Source: Nephromyces sp. MM_2019
Lineage: Eukaryota > Apicomplexa > Aconoidasida > Nephromycida
NCBI GenBank assembly: GCA_015657535.1
Contig: JADHZB010001698.1
Coordinates: forward strand, 1 to 64,000
Direction: 5' to 3'
DNA length: 64,000 nt
How positions within the stretch are numbered: position 1 is the stretch's first letter; each line of letters opens with the position of its first letter. The notes below the pieces were generated by a model. The model was not told the origin of the DNA. It worked only from the letters and a program-made list of their open reading frames with translations, and did no database searches. Below, piece after piece: positions 1 through 13,000 of the stretch. The position numbers were made by a program, and so were the translations under genes.

Positions 1-106
1 ACCCTAAACCCTAAACCCTAAACCCTAAACCCTAAACCCTAAACCCTAAACCCTAAACCCTAAACCCTAAACCCTAAACCCTAAACCCTAAACCTCTAAC
101 CCTAAA
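1..106. repeat. Telomere, (CCCTAAA)n
   Basis: About 13 perfect head-to-tail CCCTAAA units run from base 1 to about base 93. One or two degenerate units (CCTCTAA, CCCTAAA) follow and fade into unique sequence by about 106. The C-rich strand reads 5'->3' inward, as expected at a left chromosome end, so the window begins at a physical terminus or within the telomere. TTTAGGG is the plant-type repeat, also found in apicomplexans, chromerids and other algae, so it does not fix the lineage. Confidence 0.97.
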
Positions 107-764
107 TTTCAGCTCTAAATAGTGCTGAAAAAAACTTGGTGTGTGTATAGGTAGTGTTTGCACCTCGTAGCAACATACTTAATCGCACTTGAAAGCTTGC
201 ACTTATCCGGTGTCGATTGTGTGTGTGATTGCAGTGTTTTTATCTTCGAACCCGTTTCCTGGAAGGTATTGATACGTTATTGTAGTTTCTATACTTTTGA
301 GAAATGATGGTTTTTTGGAGCGCTGATTGTGAGAATTGCATTTTTTAACTAGGGTTTGCCCTTTTTTTACACACAAGGCATTGCGTGGACCTGCTAGAAT
401 ATATATTGAAAGTTGATTTTTCAACTTTCAGAGGGTTTATGAAGGCTAGGATAATATCATAAATGCATTTATTACGCCGGAAACACGCGCAATGATACGC
501 ACACCCACAAAGTTACACACACAGATACGCACATAAGCGGTTTACTTTGTGGGGTCTAGATGTGCTTTTTTTTTACTTTGAGGATGAAAATATCCTCATT
601 GAGCTTTAATTGATGAATCTTGACAAAGCTCTCAACCAATCACACAAGTGTCTATATTATTGTTTGGATATGCACGGGCATAGTAAAGAAATAGGCGATT
701 GCACAAATTTCATGCTTTAGCCTGCATATTGCGTGTGTGTTCTTCTGTGAAATCCTTTCTCCAG
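107..764. other. Subtelomeric spacer
   Basis: T-rich unique sequence directly inside the telomere, with short GT/CA runs (for example around 483-535). I see no convincing coding exon and no tandem subtelomeric satellite; unique sequence starts within about 10 bases of the last telomere unit. Confidence 0.6.
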
Positions 765-3700
765 AATTTCGGCTCATTACTGACCTTCGCTGCGGAAGAT
801 AGGCTGTGCACGAAAGGAAAACCTCAAATTTTTGGGATGCAAGATAGGATGAATGATGGACCTTCGCATGCGATTGAAGAAACGTCTAGCTTTGTATTTG
901 CTACCAGGTGATATGGCAGGCTTTTAGCCACCTGAATAAGAAAACCCATCGAAAAATTTGTTGAAGATGGGAAATTGTGCGTGAATCTCTGTGTTGGAGG
1001 TGTATATACACTCCCAGAAGATGCGCTCTGTTATCTTTTTTTCTGTTTATTTTTTCCTCGAGCTTTTTTTGTATGCTTGGTTTTTGAGTTGAGAGTTTAG
1101 GTTTGCATTCAAACGCTTTTATAATCAGTCTTTTGGCTCACATTTGTTCTAAAGTTACAGGTAATCTTTGAAGACTTATAAGCTTGAGCACGGTTTTTTT
1201 TTTTTTATGCTTCTAGTGATAGCTTACCAAAATTTCTGTAGAATAAAGCCTGCCAAATTTTCTATGAACATCACGAAATTTTCTTTCTCATGTTTTTCTC
1301 GCTATTTTATTTCTAATTACAATGTTATATATTGCTATTGAAGGAGATTTTCCCATTTACCCTTTTCCCTCATACAAGAATCCACTAATAGCAACAGCAC
1401 TAGGGTTTTTTATCCGAAATAAGCCTGTTTTTTTCGTTGCTTTTTTGCCTTGTAATACCTATTGCACCACTTATTGAATCAATCCTCCTAGCATGTTCTA
1501 CTGGGAAAAGTTTCCAGAGGAATTTCTGGTTTTTTCGGTCGAAATTGTTGGTCAAAATACGTCTTCATGAGTTACTTTGTGCTGTTTTTAGGTTTAATCT
1601 TGGGTTTTAGGTAGAGTAGCTCGATATTTCTAGGGAAAGTATGTTTGTTTAGACACTAGGCGTGAGTTTCATTGAGATTTTATAGTATATAGTATTTCTT
1701 ATTCAGAAACTAGGAAAATAGCAAGTTGGAAGGGTAGTAGTCGAGCCTCTTTGAATGGATATTGTTTCTAGCTTTTTTTGCCATACATTCTCTTTCTTTA
1801 TTAGTTATTGGTAGTGCCTTTGAGTGTGTGTTTTTTTTCTTCCATACTGGATATCCTAGGCTTGTTACTTAAAGTTGTTTTTTAACGGCTTTTTTAAAAT
1901 TCATAGCTTTCCATATGATCTCCCTCCTCTCGCTCTAAAAGCAATGAGAAATACAATTTTACAGGCTTAATTCAAGCTTGGCAAAAAAAAATTTTCAGAG
2001 TAAATTCGGATCGCCCCTTATTTGCTTATTATGTGTGCGGATTTGAGACAAGTTTTAGCCTTAAAAACTTGGTTTTCGATGAATTAGTGCTGTATATAAA
2101 CTATTCGCCGCTGTAGCTTTATCAGACTTTTTTTTGCCAAATATTGACTAGTTTCTAGCCTTTTTATAGCATCAATTTGATTGTACTTTTCTCTTCTTTG
2201 AAAGCGTCTTAGTTTTCTGTTTTTTCATAGACGCTTGGAGATTCCTACTTATGCTGAAGCTTCACCACTTGCTTTCTTGGATTTCGTCACGCAGGTTAAA
2301 ACTAGCAGGTCTTGTATAGGAGCTTGAGTTTAGTCGGAATTTGAAATAAAAATGCCGTTTTTGATGCTTTTCTTTCTAGTTCAAAGCTCTAAGTATAACC
2401 AATGCATGCTTTGGAATTTAGATCAATAATGGCGTCGAGTTACTACATTTGTTCATCAGTTTTTTAAGACTTCTGAAAGGCTTAATACTTGTGCTGGCGT
2501 GGTAAAGGGTGAATTTTCTGATACTCTTGAAAATCTCTTGCTTTTATCTCTTTTTTCAGTGATTTTTAATGAAATATAATGATGGCTAAAGATCTATCAT
2601 GAAATAGCTCAAAAATTGCTTTTATAGCGAATAAATTGAATGCCTGCTAGTGCCTTTGGCGTCGAACACATACAAATACCTCTTAATTTTGGATTATTAC
2701 GACACACTGCGAAGCTTCTGGTATATCTGAAGTTCTTTACATTATCGGCTTGGTTTTTCAGCTGATATTGATTGCATGCTGCTAACGAGCTCTCAGATTA
2801 AAGACATGAAGAAGTAGCGAAAATTTTGCGCACTAAAGATACCCGATGATTGTCTCATGATGCTAATTTTCTCTTGAAAATATCGCGTTTTTCTTCCTGC
2901 ACTTTCGCTTCAAACATCACGCCTCTAAGATTGTTTGAACTGTGTGTGCATAAGTGAAACCCGGTTCCAACAATGTGATTTTTAAGCTGTTTCCTTCTAG
3001 AGTTTTTGCTTTAAAAGATGTTTGAAGTGAGTCTGATAGTGAGGGATTTACCTTGAGCTATTGTTTTGTTACTCCTCTAATTTTTTTCCCCTAGAAGTTT
3101 AAGGGTATGTACGCGAGGATCATCTTCAGCAAGGTTTTGAGTGGTTGTGACGCTGGCTGTATCTCTCGTTTAAGGACGAAGATAAATTTTCCTAGGGAAA
3201 ATCTCTTGGAATTGACAATCTCTGGGGACTTTCTATTCATGAAAGCAGTAAGCGTTGGTGCCTGTTGGTTGAAACATTAAAGTAATTTCGCTCCCAGAGT
3301 CTGTTTTTTTCCTGATATTCAGCGTTGCGAGTCAGTGCCTGCTTTCTAGGATTAAGGTTCTGTGTATTCTTCTCAAATTTGCACTCACCAGAGCTCCCTC
3401 TCTTTCCCTTGTTTAGTATATTTGTGTGTGTGCTTTTTTTTTCCTCTTATTTCGTGCTTTATGATTACCTCATGCCTTTTTGCTTTATTCAAGTAACTAT
3501 TCGCCCTTATTGTATCACAATCCAAAGCTGCTCTTTGGGTTTTTTTTGACTTCCGGGTGATGGTGAAAAAACAATGAAAAAGACGATATTAGAGAGCAGA
3601 AAATGAGGACGCAAAACGACTGTATGTACAGTGGGAAGAAGTGTGTGTCGTAGTTTTGCGAGGTGAGGTGACTTCAACGCAGTTTCACTGCGAGATTTTC

Positions 3701-6700
3701 GTGGAATCCGAAGAGAAGTTCTACCATGTGCATTTTGCGACTGTTTTTGCTACTCAGGTAGGATCGCAGATGGACTCCCAGCATGCGCCTGAATTTAAAA
3801 GGGATCGTATCAATGGTAATGAGATGGATAATGCCGGGAAAAAATGTACTCTAGATAGAGAAGCAATAAATTTAGCTGTATCTACACCCATCTCTGAAAT
3901 AAAAAGAGGAAAAAAGAAGATTTTTGCAGCAGATTTTCCTATATCACAAAAGATTGAGAAAGATCTAGGCCTTTATTTTTCCCCTCATATGCGAAGACTC
4001 CCTTCCTTCATTTTTCCTGAGCATAATGAATTGCTTTTATACGATGATGCAACTGCAAAAAGACCGAATTTTATGGAGCGAATGGTCAAGAAATTCAGCT
4101 TCCAGTCTCACAGCGGAGCTGCTGTTTCTCGCTCACTTTCTGTTCTGCCTAGCTCCTCTAGTAGTGCTAATACCAACGAGAATACGACAGGGCAACAGAG
4201 AGCTCCCACAGCAAAACACATGCTGCCTAATAGCAGCAACCCTGATTCTCAAATTGAATTGAAACACCTGGAATCTTCAGATTTTGCTGTGAGTAAGGTG
4301 AATAATCCCTCAACTCAGGATTCCTGTGAGAAGTCGGCTCAATCTACATTCCTGCCGGAAGCTACGGTATCCGTTTCTCAACAAAAAAACCAATCTTCAA
4401 ACACTCCAGATGCAAACGAAGCAAAATCTCCAGCCTTTTTGTCGCTTTCTCATCCTCAGAACCCGGCAAATTCTCCAGAACTTGTTAGATCCAAGGTGAA
4501 AAATAAGAGAAATCTCCAGTCTGCTCCATTATCTGCAAAAATGCCTTGTCCGGAAGGTGTTGAAAAGCCCCAGTCCCTTCTGAATGACAGCATGGAGCTC
4601 CCTGTCGAAAGCTTGTCAGAAACCCTTTTTGGTGCTTCAGATGTCTTCACGAAGGGGCAGTCACTACCTCCAACTTTAGCAATATGCACAATAAAAAATG
4701 TCATCCAAAATATGTCCGTAGAATCATTTTTTAAGGCTCAAGAACACAATCAGAAGCTCCAAAACTTCTCTAAGCTTCTTGATCGACGTAGAAACAAAGA
4801 AAGCAACAAGTCTTTGGCGTTATCTTCAAAGTTAGGAGGAAACTCCAGTAATCTTCCGAACGTACTTGCTAGAGCTAAAACGCATCCTACAGCGGAACCT
4901 CTGGTTTCTTTCGAATCAGAAACTGCCTCTAAGGTACATTTCAACGTCGATGATGAAAAAATAGCAAGTTTTCATTTGGAAGGTGGGAATGAAATGAGTG
5001 GAAGCTTTCCACATGAAGATGATATACTTAATAGTGATATCAAAGTTCTCTCTGAACCTGGAAAATTATTTCATCAAAAGGCACCCAGTCGTACTGAAAA
5101 GAGCAGGGAAAAGGTAGCAAATTTGCTGTTTTTTCAAGATACTGTTAATACCGTAGGGAATTCAAATATGAATCCGATTTCTCATGATTCAGTTGATACC
5201 AAGTTTAGGCGGAATACCCCTGATCAACAACGAAGTTCGGATACCCAGGAGTGTGTTGAGTTTCCAAGCTCTCATGAAGCGGGTAAAAGTGTGTTTGGGC
5301 GAGCTTCCCACGAAGCGGGGGAGAGAGAAGATAACACGGGCGTTCATGCAGCTCCCTTTAATACCGGTGACGTTACCAATGAGAAGCCAGCGAATGCACT
5401 TGATTTTGCACAACACACACGATCTAATAAAGGCATTCTGTTTCAAACAAACGGTAGCTCCCAGTTTTTTCAACAAGAATGCACCCCAAAATACAAAAAT
5501 CACCTTATTTCTTCGCTTAAGAACTCAGAATCAGCTTATGAATATCTTAGTCATCACTTATATCAAAGCAAGGGTACGAAACAAAAGAAACGTGCATCTG
5601 GCGACATAGAAAATCACTGGAGAAGGCTTCTCAGACAAGTTACTAGTGTGGTCAAAAGCAAGAAGATGTTTTTTGAATCCAGTTCTAGTCATGCTAGGGC
5701 AATCAATTCAAAAGTTGCATTGCAAAAGTATCTTCAAACTAACCCGGAAAAAGGTGATCCATTCGGCAATAAAGATGTTGGCGGTACGTAACAGGCTTGT
5801 GTGTATTCTTCTGGGAGTTTGGTTTCTTCAAAAGCAGTTTCATTGCTAGGCTGCTGCTGATCCTATTCTTTTGGAGGATTTTTATTAGCTTTTAAAGCAG
5901 TTTGTTTAGTATGATCTTGAGGAGTGTTTTTAATTGGAAAGCTTTGGCAGAAGCAAGTATAGACTTTGATTTTCTCTTTGAAGAAGAGAGTTTTTCTGTG
6001 TATTACTCTTTTTCCCCTAGTAGAAAAAGTAGAATTATCATACTAATGGTGTAATTTTTCAATACTCACCTATCGAGAAACACACACACTTAAAAAATGG
6101 TGGTGGTTTCAAATGCTTGGATGAGCTTTTAATGCCGAAAATTTTCCTAAACACACTTGTTGTTTTTTATATCTTTGTTATTCAATTTGGTAATTCTAGT
6201 ATCTCTGGAATGTGAGCTTTGTGTGATTTAAAGATTTTTGCTTACACGCATACACACGCAACAGTCGCCGTAGGCATACCGATTAGATTACTTAAAATCA
6301 CTCACACTCACACATACACACACACACACACACGCACATTAGCACAAGGGTACATGCACCTTAGCATAACACAAGGACACATACACTAAAACATACATGC
6401 ACACATATACTCACACTCATATATATGCACACACACATACATAAAACACACACTTATTCACCCAAACTTCGATCCAAGGGCTGCTTAATTTGATGCCTAA
6501 GCTTCTATAAACTTGGTTCACACTCTACACTCTCACACACACCTTTAAGACGCAAACTCTTTCTTTTTTTCTGCAATTTTTTGCGCCAATCTGTAGTTTT
6601 CTGGTTATCCTTTGGGTTACTAATGTTTTTTGTGCTGAAAAATCATTTAAGCTTAGCCATCTGATCCGTGATTTTTCAGTATCCAAGCCCCTCCCTTTTT

Positions 6701-9700
6701 CCCTAGAAGGAATGTTAAGCCCTACTTCGGAATTTGCTTTGGTAATTACCTTGAGCTATTTTCTTAAGAAATTTCCCAGCTTGTTCTTCGCTTTGAGATA
6801 CTATGAGAATATTTTTGGTAGCTCCGAGGTTGTTCTATAAAATATTTCCCTATTTAAACTTGTTTTCTGAGTGGATATATATTCTTTTTTATAATTTTTT
6901 TTGTGATAATCATGCGAAATCCTCTGATTTTTTTTCTTTTCACTGTTTTATTTTGATGTTACGTCCACTATTTTAAACAGTGTGATGCCCTTTTTCAGGT
7001 CTCTATATATAGTTTAAGCCTCTTTTTCTCATTCTCATTAATTAATGTTCACTGCTTTTATATGTTTTCTAGTCTGATTTTATCTTCATGATAAGTTTTC
7101 AATGAAAAAGTAAAGTTACATGCTTTAATTCCTTCTTCATTTGGCTTTTTCTATGGCAACAGCTGGCTTGAACTTCATACTTTAGTCGAGACTGCTTGGT
7201 CTTTGTTTCTGACCTTTTTTTTGCGACATATGTTGTTCCCCTACAGGTCTCTTCGCTGTCGTCACTACCGTTTTTTAACATAGAAAGGTTTGTCGCTCGC
7301 GTTTGCAGTAGATTAATATAGCACGCTCCGTTATGTTTTACGCTTACCTCAACCTATGGTTCTTCTTCAGCACCTCCCTATGAAAGCCAGTTTCTTGTAT
7401 TTGATGAAGTTGTTTGGTGTTAAAATGCTCGTAAAAATTGCCTTGAGTTTCGCCTATCAATTTGAGTTGGCAGTGTGTATATCTCACAGAACACAATCAG
7501 CAAATAAATCCTAATTTTCTGCATATTGAAGAGTTAATATTTCTAATGCTCAGCGTGGCTCGATGTCATGCTCAAGAGCTTTATTTTTACCTAGTTTTTT
7601 GATGAAACTCCGCGCTTTTTTATAGCTTTTTTGTATTATTTCTGTAACAATAAGCAGTAAAGAATATACTAAATTGACTAGAAAACGCTTGGATATATAC
7701 TGTAAAAAACCAGTTCCCTTTACTCTATATGCTTCAAAAATCACTTAAAAATGAAATTTCTAGCTGCCACTTGGTAGTTTACTTTTCTCTCTCCTGAATA
7801 TTCTCCTTGCAGTACTACTAGGAAATCTGAATTTGTTTTTGAAAACCCTCTTTATATCATCTTTGCAGAGATAGCCCTAGTGTGTTGTGTACTATCATTG
7901 TGAATACTGTATGGCTTATATCTTCTTTTATTCCCACACTTCATCATTGTTTTGTCTTTGGTTAGGAATTTTGGCATGGTTTCGTTCTTTTTTATTAAAG
8001 AGTCCTCAGCCTCACAAAAAACAGAGGTATCGTTTACTTTTAGCTCCTCCTGGGTTGTGTGTTCAATGGGGTTACAATCAGAATCGTAAAGACTTTTTTT
8101 TTGGGGAGGGGGGGAGATTGGAAGAAGCAATCTTAGGCTAGCAAACACACAAGAGGTGGGGGAGCTTTTGGTGTTTTTCTTTAGGATTTAGCAAGGCTTT
8201 TTTGAGTACGGAAACTTGTGCAGTGTTTAGTGCTGGAAGGGCTTCTATACAGCAGCATATGCTTGCTGCTATAGTAGCCTCTAGTGTGCTAGATTGGTCA
8301 TTGGAGTTCAGGTGCATGCATAGCTTCTTTACTGAGAATTTGATTAGGGGTTTTCTAGTTTTTTCTGCCTTCCTGTAAAGGCTGGATTTCTTCAATGTAA
8401 CATTTATCTCTTTGTGCTTTTCAAAAAACACTCTTTATGGTAGGATTCTGCCTTGAATTGAGGTTTGCTGCTTCTCTTATCAAGCAGAGCCTGCTCTTTC
8501 AAAGTATCATAGGCATACTATCTAATTTGCTCTTTCTTTTGCTTCTCTACCAATGTGAAATACACCAGACATTTTACCAAGATCTTCTGGCGGATTCAAT
8601 CTCTTTTGCTCGGGTAAGTAATCTCCCACTGTGTAAGCTAGCTTCTCGCTAGGTAAAGAAAGAAACCTTCCTGACTTTACATTTTTTGAGCAAGCTTACT
8701 TGTTTTATCGCCAAGTTTATTGAGCAAAATTTGCCTTTTTTTTTGCAGCTATACAGAAGAAGGAAGTTGAACTAAATCTTCAATGAAAAACTCTTGTCTT
8801 CATGTTCCTGCTCTGCTTTTTGCTTGACATTGATAATCAGATGATGGTTTTTTGTGAGAACTTCTAGTGTCTAATCTTTTAAAAGTGCTGCAGTCTTGTG
8901 TGTTTATGATGACAGTTTGCATGCACGATGCACCATTCTTTCCCTTTTGCTCTCGGTTTTATCCATTTATCGAGTATATTCCAGCGTTTTTCAATCTATT
9001 TCGCAATAATTTGCAAACTTTCTCAGGCGCACTGAATGATACTGCTGTGTGTTAATCTACTCTATAGATCTGCGGATGCGAATTTTCATTCTAGAGTCCT
9101 ATATGCTTCAATTTAAATGCCTTAATAACCAAAGATCTCTTGGGTGGTGATTAGCTGTGGAGAGGGGGGTGGTGATATGTTGTGGGAGGGGGGTATTGAT
9201 TCATTGTGGGGATCTCCACCTATTCCTGCATGCATTCACTGTTCTGGTGTGAAGTATCTCCTCTGATTTTTCCTAAAATTTTAATTATATACTTGGCAGA
9301 TAGTCACAATAAGATGTTGTAATCTTGTCTTGCTCTGTGGAACTAGTAAATCCTTTTTCAAAATCTTTGTTTCTCTTGTTCTTAGGACTTTAAACTTTTT
9401 TTTTCTTAGTTTTTACGTTTTATACTTAAGTTTTCTAACGGCTAAAATGCTCAAAAGTAAATCATGGAAACCGGTTTGTTTCCACATTTAACCTCTGTGA
9501 ATTTTCGCAGGCCTATGTTCAAGCTCTGGGAGGAAACGCATTGCTTGGATATCAAACAGAAAATGTATTCCTAAAGGTACTGAGCAGATCAATTTTTTTC
9601 TGTGTTTAACATTAATAGAAAGTTATCAATACTATACTACGATGTAAACTAAATTGTGCGAGTTTTTGCCCGTATTAGTGCTTTTGAAGATGACGCTGAT

Positions 9701-10095
9701 CCCTCACGATTTTCTTCTAACCTGCTGCTTTTTTGTTTGATTCTTATGCCGATTTTTCACAGAATTGCAGCTGCCAGTAGTAGAAGCTTTCGCTGTCAAT
9801 ATATGTTTAGCAACTAGGGGTATTGCTACATTGCCGACCATGCAATCTTTACGCTTTGATTTTTCTTATACCACTTAGGTTATTCTTGGATGTCGAAACT
9901 TTAAATACTTACGCTGGCAATTAATAATATTCTGCTTATTTCCAAAGTTTCTCAACCTTTTTTGTTGTTTTAAATCCTTGTTTGAGCAACTATTACTAGT
10001 GTGCTTTAATTTTATAGGAGGAAAAGGGAAGTTCCTATGCGTTAATCAGCGTTAGTGGAGATGTTGTCATCATATCTCCCCTGCAGGCTATATGA
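765..10095 (+). CDS. C2CD5-like protein (C2 / YbjQ-like C-terminal module), multi-exon
   Basis: Supported exons: 3196-3247, 3597-5783, 6680-6741, 7247-7287, 7966-8026, 8569-8613, 9511-9576, 10018-10095 (TGA stop); phases agree from 3196 to the stop. Exon 765-907 is well formed but its link is not solved, so 5' exons between 907 and 3196 are missing and the start codon is unknown. The last five exons read FFFIKES, then FARAYVQALGGNALLGYQ, then ALISVSGDVVII. This matches the C-terminal block of animal C2CD5/CDP138 (FFIRE, VRAHVAALGGNAVVSY, CLINVSGDAVVF), a membrane-trafficking protein. The short exon at 3196 (GKSLGIDNLWGLSI) could be the end of a C2 domain, which is inference. The 2.2 kb exon is Ser/Asn/Lys-rich, without recognisable domains, and fills the middle of the protein. 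Family call is good for the C-terminus only. Confidence 0.72.
3597..5783 (+). CDS. Large central exon of the C2CD5-like gene
   Basis: A 728-codon open exon, by far the largest in the window. Open reading continues upstream of the first in-frame ATG (3770) through a coding-looking stretch (RLYVQWEEV, FHCEIFVESEEKFYHVHF). I therefore place the exon start at the acceptor before 3597, which also fits the phase of exon 3196-3247. The ATG at 3770 is an alternative start if the 5' exons are not real. Most of the sequence is hydrophilic and Ser/Asn/Gln-rich, probably disordered, with a small duplicated SHEAG motif near 5270-5320. The donor at 5784 is GTACGT. No domain recognised. Confidence 0.7.
6240..6460. 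repeat. CA-rich microsatellite cluster
   Basis: Interrupted (CA)n runs, including an almost pure stretch near 6305-6335, inside the intron that follows the large exon of the C2CD5-like gene. A simple-sequence repeat of the kind common in subtelomeric introns. Confidence 0.85.
9155..9212 (+). repeat. G-run cluster, possible G-quadruplex
   Basis: Several runs of 3-6 G separated by short loops lie in the last long intron of the C2CD5-like gene (8614-9510). A similar run (GGGGAGGGGGGG) sits near 8103-8114 in an upstream intron. Quadruplex formation is inference. Confidence 0.5.
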
Positions 10096-13000
10096 TACTA
10101 ACTTTTCTAGTATTCTTTATCCGGATAATCTTAATTTTAAGCTGAATTCAACTTTATTCTGCACTATCACACTGCAGAGAATACTCTATAGAAATCCTCC
10201 CTTCCTATCAGTGTGCCTCTCTACATCAGAAGAATGGGCATGACGAAGATGTAGAGAAAGTTTGTACGGAGGCTTTTTCTGGACATAGTGCCATCCTCCA
10301 TCACAGTATTAATTTCTTTTTCGTCATCTTAGTTTTTGACGTATCTAAATTTCGGTAGGGTGGTCTTTTTTTTTTAATTTTCATATTGGTCTTTTCATGA
10401 AACTGTAATTCTCAATCTAGCAAGTCTTTTTTATTCTTTGGGCTGAACCTTTGTAGTACTATTAAAGGTTTTTTTCTTCTTAGCTTGACACAAATTTTTG
10501 TGCAAACTTTTTTAGCGCTAGGCGAGAAGCTACAATACCCCTCTTTAGTCAAAAAATTATCGTTTTAGTCCCTGGAAGGCTTAAATTACGGCTGAATAAA
10601 CTAAAGAATGCTTTCTGTTTCATACCTCCGGAAACTTTTAAAATGCTACAATTATATAGGTTTAAAGAATTTTTTGATCCAAAAATGAGGGGCTTTTTCC
10701 ATTCTTAATTCCTGATAATTATGTTAGATATGAGCTTTTCAGTATTTGCGTTATTCATCAAATGCTTGCATGCGCGGCATTTAGCATACGTATGTCTTTT
10801 GAGATAAATTTATGGCTAACGCTGGCGGCTTACTAAAAGTATTTTAGTTGGGTCTTTTTGGTATTATTTGGGTATAGATTTTTATAACGAAAATTTAGCG
10901 GCATGAAAACCTTGGAATTTATTATGATTATCTCCATTAAAGAAAATTCGCGGAAAGAATCTATAAAAAGAATGATATAATATAAATTTTTTTTACAAGA
11001 CTTTTTGCTAAAAAAAAATTTATATGATATCATTCTTTTTATTTCAAATTTTAAACTTTAAATTTAAAGCCGCTTCTTTAAGAAATTTGCCTTGATTAAT
11101 TTTATATATACTAACAAATTTTATCAAGCTGCCTTGGATCGGATAACTAGATGGTTGCTAGAGTTCTTTTATGTGAGGTAGGTATCGGTTTGCTTATTAG
11201 AAGCAGGCGGATGTCACTTACGAGAATTGATGAACCATTTTTGCGGGACTTATAGATTGGCTATGTTGTTATAAATCCTAATAAAAAAAGAATTTTGTTT
11301 CGCTTTAGAAGCGTACAAGTACTTCTACTCCCGATTAAACTAACCTTTAAAACCGCTATTTCCCTTAGCCATGTCGGCAAAATCTTATTTAACCACTAAT
11401 AGGTATTTTGGTTCAAGGTCCTAGACTTTGAAGTGTAGCGTTGTGAACAACATGTAGCTTGAAAAAATTTTAAAGGCTAAAGCACGTTTTGGTGGTCAAT
11501 TTTCAGTACGAATTAAGGGGTTAATTGTCTTGCTTGATCGCGTTCTATAAAACTCTTGTCCTCAAGAGTTTTAGCACCTATGTGATGCAACTCTCCTCTC
11601 GCCAACTTAGGCTATAATAAATAATACAGCAGCATCAATAGCACTTTCCACTTCGAGTGAAATAGAATGGTTTCCAGGAGCTATTTCCCACGTTTTACAA
11701 ACTTTTGAATGGATGAAATATCCTTATATTTTGCTATGAATACCCAAACGCTATGGATCGACTCTATGGGGTCATTTTAACAGTAATATTAAAATTAATG
11801 ATTTTCAGATGATACATCGATTTAGGAAAGTGTGGTAGCGTTCCTCATTCTGGGTTTGGATTATTGCACCTAAAACGTTCTCTTTGGTGGTCATGATAAT
11901 TGCAAAGACTTTTATGCCTTGCAAATCTGTTGAGCTTGGAGATACCATGCAACCCATAAGGAGCTTGAGGCATGTGAAATTTTACGTCTAGCGTTGCTAC
12001 ATGCCATATTTGATGGCTGCACGCTCTTTAGGATTGGAGTGCTGCTGATATAATTCTATAGTGCTAATTATTGCTAGGAGGCGTTTTATCTGCTCTTTAC
12101 AGCCAAACCTTGGCCTAACTTAATCCAAAGCCTCTATAATAGTTTGAATTTCGAGCTGTTCTGACAGTCCAGGAAAATTTTGTATGTGAACCGAGCACAA
12201 TGCGATACACATTTTTTCTCGCTAATACCCTCCGCTTCTGAATTCGTGCATGATTTTTCAATTACTTCGTCTTGTTTATAACTATGAAATCGTTTCCCGT
12301 CATAATGCCCAACACTCAGTAGCAGTTTCCAAGCTAATGCCTGCTCATTCAGGAACACAGGAGGTACACAGAAATTCGTAACATTCCCTAGAGAAAGCAT
12401 TATTGAAGTTTATTCATATTTCACTAATCTTCAGTGATGGAGTCACTGCAGTGATATTTTCTGTGGTGTTACTTAGAACTAGAAATTGAGTTGCGATAAC
12501 GTTGATAGGTTTACTTAACTTATATCATTTGTAAATTAACTTTTACAGTGAGTCCCTGGCGAATTTTTCCAAATTGATTTCGTTTTCCATCAATAAATAT
12601 ATACCTCATGCCTTTGGTTTTAAAGTATAGCGCTCGAATTCGCAGTCCGTGAGGCACGCATATGGTCTTGAAGCTTCTAGTATACAATTTTGCAGTGCAT
12701 AATCCTAGACTGTTTCTAAAATGATTATATGAGCATCTTGCTTTGACATCTCATAATAAGGCTACGATTTCGCGAATATTTTCACTGCTGCAAGGCCTAG
12801 CTTGGGTAGATTTTTAAGTAATTCATTGGCACCTACACAGCAATATACCAGGCGAACTATATCCTTTCTTTGCGCCACTATTGTGGCTTTTTATGAGTAC
12901 ATTGAGTATTGCTAATTCTGAGGGTAATGAAGAATTTGGAATACTTTAATCAGCATACTTCATGTAGAAAACATTCTGAGCTGATCTTTTTGCGCCACAG

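Noticed and set aside
4026..5849. Other-frame and antisense open frames over the large C2CD5-like exon
   Set aside because: They overlap a 728-codon exon with better coding character; treated as shadows.
8138..8431. Minus-strand 97-residue frame and its sense counterpart at 8190-8380
   Set aside because: Falls in an intron between exons 7966-8026 and 8569-8613 of the C2CD5-like gene. The sense-strand frame would break the phase-0 join that restores the conserved motif.
12134..12400. 88-codon minus-strand frame in the gene-poor stretch
   Set aside because: No flanking splice sites, no motif, and no neighbouring exon; could be chance. Not listed as a gene.
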